DNA of 10,901 nt from Cellulomonadaceae bacterium (GCA_031283115.1 JAITCK010000212.1:1-10901); one strand, 5' to 3'. Positions 1 through 7,014 are shown, numbered from the stretch's first letter. Notes: generated by a model from the letters alone, not told the origin. Program-made: numbers and translations.

Positions 1-131
1 TCAAAGCGCTGCCCAAGGGTCTCCTCAAACACTGGAGCCTTGAAGGCTTCAAGGAAAAGTCCGCGCGGGTCACCCAAAAGTTTGGGGGAGAACTCAAACG
101 CCCCGGGGATGGACAACTCACGTACCTTCAT
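1..131 (-). CDS. rmlC: dTDP-4-dehydrorhamnose 3,5-epimerase, N-terminal fragment
   Basis: The minus strand reads from an ATG at 131-129 without a stop to the left edge, giving about 43 residues that begin MKVRELSIPGAFEFSP and continue with a DPRG motif and FLEAF. This is the usual RmlC N-terminus (a short strand, then D-x-RG and F-x-E-x-F). RmlC epimerises C3 and C5 of dTDP-4-keto-6-deoxyglucose in cytoplasmic dTDP-L-rhamnose synthesis. The catalytic His/Asp/Tyr residues lie beyond the edge and cannot be checked. On the minus strand an AGGAA (plus-strand 138-142) sits 6 nt before the ATG and supports this start. The gene is divergent from rmlD, with 82 nt between the starts. It is a window-edge fragment, not evidence of a pseudogene. 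Family assignment rests on the N-terminus only but fits the neighbouring rmlD and rmlA. Confidence 0.85.
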   Translation of the reverse strand, partial: MKVRELSIPGAFEFSPKLLGDPRGLFLEAFKAPVFEETLGQRF

Positions 132-201
132 AAAGTTTTCCTGACGTGATGGCGGTGATGCGGTCAGCGTTGCGCGAGAAGAAGCGGACGCTTGAGCACT
201 T

Positions 202-207
202 TACAAT
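202..207 (+). promoter_or_regulatory. Candidate -10 element for leaderless rmlD transcript
   Basis: TACAAT lies 6 nt before the GTG start of rmlD, so transcription would begin at or next to the start codon. No purine-rich Shine-Dalgarno sequence is present in the preceding 20 nt, which fits a leaderless mRNA, a common arrangement in actinobacteria. No good -35 hexamer is visible at the proper distance. On the other strand the overlapping TAAAGT (198-203) could serve as a -10 for divergent rmlC, so the two promoters may overlap. Confidence 0.4.
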
Positions 208-213
208 CTCACG

Positions 214-1131
214 GTGATTGAGACGGCGGTGTCCTCTGTTCGTGTCCTTGATGTTCTTGATGCTCAACGCTGGCTGGTGATTGGTTCTGCCGGGATGCTG
301 GGGCAAGACATGGTCGCTGCAGCCGCTACTGCTGGCGCCCAAGTGACAGGCCTTGACCGCCCTGTCGGCGGCGAACCCGGCATCGACATCACCAACTATG
401 CAGGCACAGCGGCGCTCATTGTGGACGGGCATTACGACGTGGTGGTCAACTGCGCCGCCTGGACGGCTGTAGATGCTGCCGAGGATGCTGAAGGCCCGGC
501 TTTTACGGTCAATGCTATCGGTGCCGCACATGTGGCCCGGGCCGCTGCCACTGTCGGTGCTCGGGTTGTACAAATTTCCACAGACTATGTTTTTGCTGGT
601 GACGCTACTGAACCGTATGCGGAAGATGCGGTGATCGCGCCGGAAGGGGCCTATGGGCGAACCAAAGCTGCCGGGGAGTGGGCTGTGAAGGCTAACAGTG
701 CTGACCATCTCATCGTGCGCTCGGCCTGGTGTTATGGTGCGGGAGGAACGAACTTCCCCAAGACCATGGCCCGCTTGGCCGCTAGCCGTGACGTGCTCAC
801 CGTCGTTGATGACCAGCAGGGCCAGCCCACCTGGACGGTGGATATAGCCGACCTCATTGTGCGGCTGGTTGCAGCGCAAGCGCCCGCAGGCACCTACCAC
901 GGAACCTCGCAGGGGGCTGTGACCTGGCATGGTTTCGCTCAGGCTGTCATGGAGGCTCTGGGCAGTGACACGCGCGTTGACCCGGTGAGTAGCGAGGCTT
1001 TCGCTGCCAAGGCTCCACGCCCGGCCTACTCTGTGTTGGGGCATGATGCTCTGCGTGCCATCGGCGTCGAGCCTATCGGCCAGTGGGATCAGCGATGGGC
1101 GCAAGCGGCACCGTCTGTGCTGGGGCTGTGA
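214..1131 (+). CDS. rmlD: dTDP-4-dehydrorhamnose reductase
   Basis: This 305-residue protein is an extended short-chain dehydrogenase that reduces dTDP-4-keto-L-rhamnose to dTDP-L-rhamnose with NAD(P)H, the last step of the cytoplasmic Rml pathway. Visible features are the Rossmann motif GSAGMLG (24-30), D59-I-T typical of RmlD, NCAAWTAVDAAE (79-90), STDYVF (122-127), the catalytic Y147-x3-K151 in YGRTK, the RSAWCYG segment (169-175), and P-R-P-x-x-S-x-L near 268-275 in the sugar-binding part. Length matches the family (about 280-310). The GTG start leaves an 18-residue tail before the Rossmann strand, longer than usual; no better start with a Shine-Dalgarno is seen, and a -10-like TACAAT 6 nt upstream suggests a leaderless message. 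It is divergent from rmlC and followed after 121 nt by a pyruvyl transferase gene. Function is secure; the exact start is less so. Confidence 0.95.
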   Translation: MIETAVSSVRVLDVLDAQRWLVIGSAGMLGQDMVAAAATAGAQVTGLDRPVGGEPGIDITNYAGTAALIVDGHYDVVVNCAAWTAVDAAEDAEGPAFTVNAIGAAHVARAAATVGARVVQISTDYVFAGDATEPYAEDAVIAPEGAYGRTKAAGEWAVKANSADHLIVRSAWCYGAGGTNFPKTMARLAASRDVLTVVDDQQGQPTWTVDIADLIVRLVAAQAPAGTYHGTSQGAVTWHGFAQAVMEALGSDTRVDPVSSEAFAAKAPRPAYSVLGHDALRAIGVEPIGQWDQRWAQAAPSVLGL

Positions 1132-1189
1132 CGCACTGCTCGCCTTTGACTGCATGGCCTCGCGGCACGCCGATGTGCCCACAGTCCAC

Positions 1190-1216
1190 TTGATGCGGTA
1201 AGGCGACCATTATTCT
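1190..1216 (+). promoter_or_regulatory. Weak candidate promoter for the pyruvyl transferase gene
   Basis: TTGATG (1190-1195) and TATTCT (1211-1216) resemble -35 and -10 hexamers, but the spacer is only 15 nt. The gap also holds a short inverted repeat, GGCAC/GTGCC (1164-1168 and 1175-1179), which could end transcription of rmlD. Co-transcription with rmlD is equally possible. Confidence 0.2.
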
Positions 1217-1252
1217 TGGTTCTCGGTTCGCACTTATGGAAGGTATAGAGGC

Positions 1253-2596
1253 GTGCGCAGACTGTTTTCGAATCGAGAAGACCGCTTCACCCGCCATGCT
1301 GGCGCGCCTTTCCAACCGTCAGTTTCTGACGTTGAGCAGCCGGTCAAGATGGGGAACACTGCTGAAGGCACTGGCGCGCTGCCTATCGTCACAGAGCACA
1401 ACTACGGGAGCAGACCCAACCGCACCATCTACCTGGTAGGCGCAGGCGGGAGCCCTAACTTTGGTGACGAGTTGACGATACGCCGCTGGTTGCGCCACCT
1501 CAACGACACCGAACCCGGCGCAACCGTGTGGGTGGACACGCCAAACCCTGGGTCTACGGCAACTGTTATGGCGGAAGAGCATCCGGGCTTGCGGACAACC
1601 GACACCATTTACCGCCTGGCTTCAGAGGCCGCCAATGATGAGGCACAGACTGTTGCGGCCTTCGTTCATCGGGCTCTCGACTACCCTGCTACGGCTTCCC
1701 GATGGATTCCCGGCATCGAAGTGTTGCGGTCTTTAGGGCCGGGGGACGTGTTCCACGTGACTGGTGGCGGATACATCAACGCGAGGCGGCCGCGGAACGT
1801 GGGCGTCATTGCTGCGGCAGCCTGGGTGTCCGCGAACACTCCGGCGATGGTTGCGGCGACAGGTTTGGGCCTCATGCCGGGTGATGCGGGCGTGAAAAAC
1901 GTGTGGGCTGACGTGGCGTCAGAGTTTGACGTGTTGACCGTGCGTGATGCCCCGTCGCTGGCTTTGGTGAGCAGCAATTCTGCCGCCCTCATTGAGCCGG
2001 GTGTAGCCCTGATGGGCGGTTTGACGGGTGCAGTCATGCCGGATGCGTCAAGCGCCCCCAAGTTCATGGTGTGCGTCCAATCGGACATGCTTGACCAGCC
2101 GTTCGCTGTTGTTGTCGACAGTGTGCGCGCCCTTCTGCACACCTGGGGGGCTACCGGCACTGACGTTGGTTTTGTGGAATGTAAGCCGGAAGTGGACCGG
2201 CATATTTTTGATGCACTTGTCGTCGATTTTCCTGGTGCCCGCTACTACACCCTGTGGGATCTGCTGCGTGACGGGATGCCAGCACGGTCGGGTCAGCGAT
2301 GGATTTCTAGTCGCTACCACCCCCACCTGCTGGCCGCTGGAGCGGGAGCAGCAGGCGTTGTCATGGTGGTCAACGACGACTATTGCGCAGTCAACTATGA
2401 GGCTGTCCGTGCGCTCGGTTCGGCTTGGACTCTGGTCAAGCCTGGCGGCGAAGCGATTGCAGCAGGCGGCCCAGGCTCGCTGCCCGCGCAGACGGCCCTG
2501 TATGCGAAGAATCTCGCGGCAACAGCCCGTAACGTGTACGGGGCGTCATCCGATTCCCTGGGCTGGGCTGTAGCAGCCAGCATGTTTGCTCGCTAA
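1253..2596 (+). CDS. Polysaccharide pyruvyl transferase family protein
   Basis: The 447-residue product belongs to the polysaccharide pyruvyl transferase superfamily (CsaB/WcaK-like), whose members transfer a pyruvyl group from phosphoenolpyruvate to a sugar as a ketal; the fold is GT-B-like. Family marks are the N-terminal loop GGSPNFGDEL (65-74), HVTGGGYIN (168-176), the ATGLGLMPGD segment (202-211) followed by RDAPS (231-235), and the C-terminal SSRYHPHLLAAGAG (352-365) with its conserved Arg and His. No signal peptide or membrane segment is apparent, so it probably acts in the cytoplasm. The GTG start has GGAAGG 9 nt upstream, but the first 55 or so residues look poorly structured, and an in-frame ATG at 1349 (residue 33) is an alternative. 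It lies between rmlD and convergent rmlA, so the acceptor may be part of a rhamnose-containing wall polymer. Superfamily is confident; acceptor and even donor are inference, since some members differ in activity. Confidence 0.85.
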   Translation: MRRLFSNREDRFTRHAGAPFQPSVSDVEQPVKMGNTAEGTGALPIVTEHNYGSRPNRTIYLVGAGGSPNFGDELTIRRWLRHLNDTEPGATVWVDTPNPGSTATVMAEEHPGLRTTDTIYRLASEAANDEAQTVAAFVHRALDYPATASRWIPGIEVLRSLGPGDVFHVTGGGYINARRPRNVGVIAAAAWVSANTPAMVAATGLGLMPGDAGVKNVWADVASEFDVLTVRDAPSLALVSSNSAALIEPGVALMGGLTGAVMPDASSAPKFMVCVQSDMLDQPFAVVVDSVRALLHTWGATGTDVGFVECKPEVDRHIFDALVVDFPGARYYTLWDLLRDGMPARSGQRWISSRYHPHLLAAGAGAAGVVMVVNDDYCAVNYEAVRALGSAWTLVKPGGEAIAAGGPGSLPAQTALYAKNLAATARNVYGASSDSLGWAVAASMFAR

Positions 2597-2658
2597 ACAA
2601 CCCGTCCGTCTGGTGGTGAAAGTTGAGTGGGGCGTGTAGAGCCTATCGGTCGACTGTC

Positions 2659-2680
2659 GACACCACCGTCGGGTGGTGTC
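2659..2680. terminator. Hairpin between convergent genes
   Basis: GACACCACC and GGTGGTGTC form a perfect 9-bp inverted repeat around a 4-nt loop (2668-2671). It sits in the 82-nt gap between the converging stops of the pyruvyl transferase and rmlA genes and overlaps the rmlA stop codon by 2 nt. No T-tract follows on either strand, as is common for actinobacterial terminators. A bidirectional terminator is the likely role. Confidence 0.6.
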
Positions 2681-3548
2681 AGTGTCCGGTGTCGAGCAGG
2701 TTGAGTAGGTAGGTGCCGTAACCGGACTTGACAAGTTTTTCAGCCCGTTCGCGCAGTTCATTGTCGGTGAGGAAGCCGCGACGCCAGGCTACCTCTTCCG
2801 GTGAGCCGATTTTCAAGCCTTGACGTTTCTCCACGGTGCGAACAAAGTCGCTGGCTTCTAGCAGGGAGTCGAAGGTGCCGGTGTCGAGCCAGGCGGTACC
2901 GCGGTGGAGTATTTCGACGTGAAGTTTGCCGCGTTCTAAGTATTCGCGGTTGATATCGGTGATCTCGTATTCGCCGCGTGCTGATGGTTTGAGGTTGCGG
3001 GCGATCTCGATGACGTCGTTGTCGTAGAAGTAGAGGCCAGGCACGGCGTAGTTGCTCTTGGGGTGGGCTGGTTTTTCTTCCAAGGACACGGCCTTGAAGG
3101 TGTCATCGAACTCGACTACACCGTATTCGGTGGGGTTGGACACGTGGTAGGCGAATATGACACCGCCGTCGATGGCGTCGAAGCGTCGGAGGGTGAGGCC
3201 GAGGTCGGAACCGTAGAAGATGTTGTCACCGAGTACTAGGGCTGCCGCGTTGTTGCCGACAAAGTCCGCGCCGAGCACAAAGGCTTGGGCGAGTCCGTTG
3301 GGTTCCGCTTGTACGGTGTAACTGATGGAGATGCCGAACTGTGATCCGTCGCCGAGTAGGCGCTGGAACTGTTCTGCATCGTGCGGCGTGGTGATGATGA
3401 GTATGTCTCGTATTCCTGCGAGCAGCAGGGTGGTGAGTGGGTAGTAGATCATGGGCTTGTCGTAGACGGGGACAAGCTGCTTGCTGACGCCAAGGGTGAT
3501 GGGGTGAAGCCGGGTGCCGGAGCCGCCGGCCAGAATGATTCCGCGCAT
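2679..3548 (-). CDS. rmlA: Glucose-1-phosphate thymidylyltransferase
   Basis: This 289-residue enzyme joins glucose-1-phosphate to dTTP to make dTDP-glucose, the first step toward dTDP-L-rhamnose. Nucleotide-binding [11 protein letters not shown] (8-18) is followed by K23-Q24 and [12 protein letters not shown], the RmlA signature that separates it from cytidylyl- and uridylyltransferases. [11 protein letters not shown] (80-90), LGDNIFYG (106-113, metal-binding Asp) and the EEKP motif complete the active site. Length is typical of the short (RffH/RmlA) class. The ATG start is fixed by the family N-terminus; no Shine-Dalgarno precedes it and a CACAAT lies 7 nt upstream, suggesting a leaderless message. 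The gene converges with the pyruvyl transferase gene and diverges from whiB. It is separated from rmlC and rmlD by that gene, so the pathway here is split among at least three transcription units. Confidence 0.97.
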   Translation of the reverse strand: MRGIILAGGSGTRLHPITLGVSKQLVPVYDKPMIYYPLTTLLLAGIRDILIITTPHDAEQFQRLLGDGSQFGISISYTVQAEPNGLAQAFVLGADFVGNNAAALVLGDNIFYGSDLGLTLRRFDAIDGGVIFAYHVSNPTEYGVVEFDDTFKAVSLEEKPAHPKSNYAVPGLYFYDNDVIEIARNLKPSARGEYEITDINREYLERGKLHVEILHRGTAWLDTGTFDSLLEASDFVRTVEKRQGLKIGSPEEVAWRRGFLTDNELRERAEKLVKSGYGTYLLNLLDTGH

Positions 3549-3555
3549 GGAGGTT

Positions 3556-3561
3556 ATTGTG
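3556..3561 (-). promoter_or_regulatory. Candidate -10 element for leaderless rmlA transcript
   Basis: On the minus strand CACAAT lies 7 nt before the rmlA ATG. The bases between them (AACCTCC) are the opposite of a Shine-Dalgarno sequence, so ordinary ribosome recruitment is unlikely. The position mirrors the TACAAT before rmlD. The hexamer is imperfect and no clear -35 is seen. Confidence 0.3.
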
Positions 3562-3662
3562 CCCGCTCACGGGCGGCCAGCGCGACTTCGATGCGCTCAC
3601 GCGCCCGAACATTTCGCTCTTGGCGCGCCCCCGTTGTTACCGCGCTGTGACCTGAAACACAG

Positions 3663-3677
3663 TTTGGCGACGCCAAA
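3663..3677. repeat. Inverted repeat in the rmlA-whiB divergent region
   Basis: TTTGGCG-A-CGCCAAA is a perfect palindrome with 7-bp arms about one centre base, in the 237-nt gap between rmlA and whiB. It lies upstream of the candidate whiB -35 and on the promoter side of rmlA, a place where a dimeric regulator could act on either gene. With a 1-nt centre it is unlikely to be an RNA hairpin, so a protein-binding site is the better reading. The regulator is unknown. Confidence 0.45.
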
Positions 3678-3700
3678 TCGGACAGTTACCACATTTGGGG

Positions 3701-3729
3701 TTGCGCGCGGCAGATGACACGCGTGTAAT
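3701..3729 (+). promoter_or_regulatory. Candidate whiB promoter with a palindrome over its spacer and -10
   Basis: TTGCGC (3701-3706) and TGTAAT (3724-3729) are separated by 17 nt, the best-spaced -35/-10 pair in the window. It would start transcription near 3736 and leave a leader of about 50 nt with the Shine-Dalgarno AAGGAA (3773-3778), 7 nt before the ATG. The perfect 10-bp palindrome ACACGCGTGT (3717-3726) covers the end of the spacer and half of the -10, as expected for a repressor or autoregulatory operator. A GACAC (3716-3720), the core bound by WhiA in Streptomyces, is also present, but so short a word is weak evidence. Confidence 0.4.
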
Positions 3730-3785
3730 TCACTTAAGAAGTTCACGAAACGAACTGGCAGCACCACGAGAGAAGGAACAAAACG

Positions 3786-4133
3786 ATGTGGAACCTGCTT
3801 GATGGCGAGACCATCCCATCGGACGCCCGCCCGGACGCGCCCGTCACTCCCAGCCGCGGCGAATACTTGGCTCCCGTTGTCCCCCTGTTTGGCGACATGT
3901 TGGACGAGGAAACGCAACTGGGCTGGCAAGACCGTGCCTTGTGCGCTCAAACCGACCCGGAAGCCTTCTTCCCTGAGAAGGGCGGTTCCACGCGTGAAGC
4001 GAAAAAGGTGTGCGGCGGCTGTGAGGTTCGCGCCGAATGTCTCGAGTTTGCTTTGCAGAATGACGAACGCTTCGGAATCTGGGGTGGCCTGTCAGAGCGC
4101 GAACGCCGCAAGCTCAAGCGCCGCGCTGTCTAA
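3786..4133 (+). CDS. whiB2: WhiB-family [4Fe-4S] transcriptional regulator, WhiB2/WhmD type
   Basis: This 115-residue protein has the full Wbl architecture: four cysteines C53, C76, C79, C85 (C-x22-C-x2-C-x5-C) to bind an iron-sulfur cluster, the GIWGG turn (97-101), and a basic tail KLKRR (109-113) for DNA contact. The stretch around ALCAQTDPEAFFPEKGGSTR and ERFGIWGGLSERERRKLKR closely matches my memory of mycobacterial WhiB2/WhmD and Streptomyces WhiB, which act with WhiA in sporulation or are required for septation. Wbl proteins work by binding the primary sigma factor. The first 45 or so residues are a variable acidic/proline-rich extension. The ATG is supported by AAGGAA 7 nt upstream and a candidate promoter. 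It is divergent from rmlA and followed after 147 nt by the GT2/DUF5719 pair. Subfamily assignment is by eye. Confidence 0.93.
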   Translation: MWNLLDGETIPSDARPDAPVTPSRGEYLAPVVPLFGDMLDEETQLGWQDRALCAQTDPEAFFPEKGGSTREAKKVCGGCEVRAECLEFALQNDERFGIWGGLSERERRKLKRRAV

Positions 4134-4158
4134 AGGCGGTTTCGGGGTTCCCGCAGAG

Positions 4159-4175
4159 TTTTCGCGGAGCGAAAA
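4159..4175 (+). terminator. Inverted repeat after whiB, possible attenuator or terminator
   Basis: TTTTCGC-GGA-GCGAAAA is a perfect 7-bp inverted repeat with a 3-nt loop, 25 nt after the whiB stop and followed by GTTTG. The stem is weak at its base (A-T pairs) and no long T-tract follows, so it may only partly stop transcription into the GT gene, or may be a protein-binding site. The rest of the 147-nt gap shows no convincing promoter. Confidence 0.3.
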
Positions 4176-4280
4176 GTTTGTGGGGTGGAAGCGCCGCGTC
4201 GGCTGAGATAGGTCACAGCGGCCCGACACGGCCTGTAAATCCCCGTTTCCGGTACGGCGCCGTCGGATGATGGTGGCACG

Positions 4281-7013
4281 ATGACTTCTTTGACGCAACG
4301 TGCCACTGGTTCCGTCTTGACGGCGGCTGACAACTCTGCGACGAATAACTCGCTGCACACGGTTCACGCTCTGGCGGGGGATCGCAGCACGTTGGTGGCG
4401 GTGACTGCCGTTGTTGTCACAAGAAAGTCCAGCCCGTTTTGTGATGTCACGTTGGCTGCCGTGGGCGCGCAGCAGCGGATGCCCGATGATGTCATCGTTG
4501 TTGATGCGGATGCTGTTGGAGCGAAAACTTTTGGTGCTGCCGTAGACGCTGTGGTGAGCACTCTGCCTGATGACGCCTGGTTGTGGCTGCTTCATGACGA
4601 CAGCGCCCCTGAACCGGACGCTTTGACTCACCTGCTCCGTGCCATCGAGCACACGCGCGCCGTCGGTGTTGTCGGTTGTAAGCAGCGTCGATGGCTGACC
4701 AACTTTGACGGGACACCTCAGCCGTTGCCCCTTGGTTCGGCCAGTAATGCTGCCCAGGTGGCACCGCTTATTGAGGTGGGTCACACGGTGTCGCCGCTGG
4801 GCAGGCGGATGACAGGCATTGACGATACGGAGATCGACCAGGGCCAGTATGACGGCACCGTTGATGTGCTTGCGGTGGGTTTGGCGGGCGCCCTAGTCAA
4901 GGTGGCTGTGTGGCGGGAGCTGGGTGGCACTGACCGTGCGTTAGGTGTTTTTGGTGACGGTACCGATTTGTGCCGTAGGGCTTTGCGGGCGGGGCAGCGG
5001 GTGGTGGTTGAGCCTGCGGCGGTGATCCATCATGCGCAAGCCTCCCTGTATTCCCTGCGTGACCAGCGGGCTGCTACTGCTGCTGGCAGGTCGCCTTTGG
5101 TTGGTGCGCCTTTCCAGCACCGCGCCGTACTGCTGCCGCCTGATGGGGCTCCTCCCGATTCCACGTATGGGTTGCGCCGCCGTAGCGAACTGCGCCACCG
5201 GCTTGTCCATGCTTCCCCGCTGCTGGTGGGTTTTGCCTGGCTGGCTATGTTGGCTTGGGCTCCGTTGGTGGCTGTGGGCCATCTGCTGGTCAAGCGTCCG
5301 GCGCGGGCTCGCGGTGAGATTGTTGCTGCCGCCTGGAATGGCGCTCATGTGGGTGGGCTTTTTGCTGCCCGACGGCGCTTGGCTGGGGTGGCGTCGGTTC
5401 CGCGCCGTACCGTGCGGCCTTTGTTGGCGTCGTGGCGGCGGGTGTGGCGGGAGCGGCAAGACATTCGTTTGGCTCGCGCGGAAGCGCAGCGAGCCTTGAC
5501 TGCCCCCAATGATGTGGAGCGGGCAGAGTTGGCGGTGTTGGCTCAGCGCCGTCGCCTGGCTTTTGCTGCTGTCATGCTGGTGGCGGTGGGTGCTGCTGTC
5601 GCCGTGTTTGGCCCGTGGCTGGGTGACATTGCGACGGGTGGCCGCATTGTGGGCGGTGGCCTGCTGCCTGTTCCTGTCCGATGGGGGCAGGTGTGGCAGG
5701 CGGCGACTAGTGGTTGGGTGCGTGACGGTTTTGCTGTTGCTGCCCCAGCCGACCCGCTGACTTTTGCCCTGTTGGCGCCCACGGCCCTTGCTGGCGGGTC
5801 GGCACAGGTGGCGGTCAACCTGTTGGTGGTGTCGGCGATTCCTCTAGCAGCCTTGGCGGCCTGGTTTGCGGCGGGGGCGTGGGTACGGTCTGTGGTGGTG
5901 CGGGCCGTGCTTGCGGTGGTGTGGGGGGCGGCTCTCCTTCTGCTGGGTGTGATTGGTGGCGGGCATGTGGGTGCGCTGTTGACGATGGTGCTTGCGCCGT
6001 GGGTGCTGCTGGCTGTGGCGCGGATGCTGGGGGTTCAGGCCCGCGATCTGCTTGCGGACGGCCCGGGTGGCGCTGTTGATGGTGTGGGGGGCAGCGTCCC
6101 TGGTGGGGTTGATGCGGCCCGTGCAGGTATTGGCGGTAAGAAGTCTAAGAAGCTTAAGAAGCAGGTCAAGTCTGGCTCTCTGTGTGCGGCTGGTGCGGCT
6201 GGTCTGCTGCTTGCAGCGGCTGTCGCGGGAACGCCGGTGCTGGTGTTGTTTGCTCTGCTGGCTGCCATCGTCGGTGTGATTGTTATGCCGGGGCGGCGGC
6301 GCTTGTGCGTGTATGCGTTGATTCCGACGCTCGTGTTTTTCGCGCCGTTTTGGATGCGGGTTGCCGATACCTGGCAGCAGGGCGGCTGGCTCATGTTGAC
6401 CGCCCAGCCTGGCTTTGATGTTGGCGGTGAGGTTCGCCCTGCTTTCAGGGGGGCGCTTGAGGTTTCTGCCCCCGGCCTGGTTCCCGCTGTGGGCCGTGAC
6501 ATGCAAGAGGATGGCGCGATCATCCTCCATCTTGATGATGTTGCGCTTCATCCCTCCATCGCCTACGCCTTGCTTTATTCCGATGGCACTTCGCTTACCG
6601 ATACGGCTGTTGCGGCCCGTCCCTTCTTTCTTGCGATGGCTTCTGCGGAGGTTGGGGATCGGCAGCAGGAGGCGCGTCAGAATCTGGCCGCTCTCATCGC
6701 CGACCTCACTGACGGCCAGCAGCCGTCCGTCGGCGATGAGTTGGCTGCTTTGGGTATCGGTGCTATCCAGACTCCTGACGTGGATTCAGGCTTGGCTGCC
6801 ACGTTGGATGCCCAACCAGGTCTCATTCGGGTCACTGAGTCGGGTACGGCCTTGTGGCGGGTTGAAGCCTTTGCCGCCTCCGCTGATGCGGAGGCGGGCA
6901 CTCCTCTTGCGCAACCGCCCTGGCCTTACCGAACGCCCTGGCTGGTGGCTTGCGGCATTGTTGCCGGCTTGTACCTGATTCTGGCTGTCCCGGCCCGCCG
7001 AAGGGGGCATTGA
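4281..7013 (+). CDS. GT2-like glycosyltransferase fused to a multi-pass membrane domain
   Basis: The 910-residue protein starts with a GT-A/GT2-type domain (about 38-260): strand VTAVVVTRK, VIVVDADA (71-78), the acidic LLHDDSAPEPDAL (103-115) where the DxD metal site belongs, an acceptor-side FGDGTDLCRRA (224-234), and HH at 250-251. A membrane part follows, with hydrophobic segments near 311-336, 426-446, 493-534, 537-558, 560-583, 634-670 and 673-692, then a polar, probably extracytoplasmic region (about 695-880) and a last membrane segment (886-903) with a basic end. The 695-880 region ends in a LGIGAIQ...GLIRV...ALWRV pattern seen at the C-terminus of large actinobacterial envelope glycosyltransferases. 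A Gly-rich then Lys-rich loop (593-632) interrupts the membrane part. The likely role is transfer or handling of a lipid-linked sugar for a wall glycan; donor and acceptor are unknown. The ATG lacks a strong Shine-Dalgarno. It is coupled to the next gene (1 nt gap). Confidence 0.85.
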   Translation: MTSLTQRATGSVLTAADNSATNNSLHTVHALAGDRSTLVAVTAVVVTRKSSPFCDVTLAAVGAQQRMPDDVIVVDADAVGAKTFGAAVDAVVSTLPDDAWLWLLHDDSAPEPDALTHLLRAIEHTRAVGVVGCKQRRWLTNFDGTPQPLPLGSASNAAQVAPLIEVGHTVSPLGRRMTGIDDTEIDQGQYDGTVDVLAVGLAGALVKVAVWRELGGTDRALGVFGDGTDLCRRALRAGQRVVVEPAAVIHHAQASLYSLRDQRAATAAGRSPLVGAPFQHRAVLLPPDGAPPDSTYGLRRRSELRHRLVHASPLLVGFAWLAMLAWAPLVAVGHLLVKRPARARGEIVAAAWNGAHVGGLFAARRRLAGVASVPRRTVRPLLASWRRVWRERQDIRLARAEAQRALTAPNDVERAELAVLAQRRRLAFAAVMLVAVGAAVAVFGPWLGDIATGGRIVGGGLLPVPVRWGQVWQAATSGWVRDGFAVAAPADPLTFALLAPTALAGGSAQVAVNLLVVSAIPLAALAAWFAAGAWVRSVVVRAVLAVVWGAALLLLGVIGGGHVGALLTMVLAPWVLLAVARMLGVQARDLLADGPGGAVDGVGGSVPGGVDAARAGIGGKKSKKLKKQVKSGSLCAAGAAGLLLAAAVAGTPVLVLFALLAAIVGVIVMPGRRRLCVYALIPTLVFFAPFWMRVADTWQQGGWLMLTAQPGFDVGGEVRPAFRGALEVSAPGLVPAVGRDMQEDGAIILHLDDVALHPSIAYALLYSDGTSLTDTAVAARPFFLAMASAEVGDRQQEARQNLAALIADLTDGQQPSVGDELAALGIGAIQTPDVDSGLAATLDAQPGLIRVTESGTALWRVEAFAASADAEAGTPLAQPPWPYRTPWLVACGIVAGLYLILAVPARRRGH

Positions 7014-7014
7014 C

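Noticed and set aside
118..1182. 354-codon minus-strand frame covering rmlD and the rmlC start
   Set aside because: The plus-strand rmlD has complete catalytic motifs, and a different minus-strand frame at 1-131 encodes the RmlC N-terminus. The long frame shows no domain.
2650..2661. Two adjacent GTCGAC words before the 2659-2680 hairpin
   Set aside because: A tandem 6-mer this short in GC-rich DNA is readily chance, and no longer repeat extends from it.
3740..3756. AGTTC-N7-GAACT inverted repeat in the whiB leader, considered as a LexA box
   Set aside because: Half-sites are in the opposite order and at the wrong spacing for the actinobacterial GAAC-N4-GTTC SOS box; at most a weak leader hairpin.
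5844..6551. 235-codon minus-strand frame inside the glycosyltransferase gene
   Set aside because: Composition (His, Arg, Gln, Pro rich) is that of reversed Val/Ala/Leu codons; no start signal or family match.
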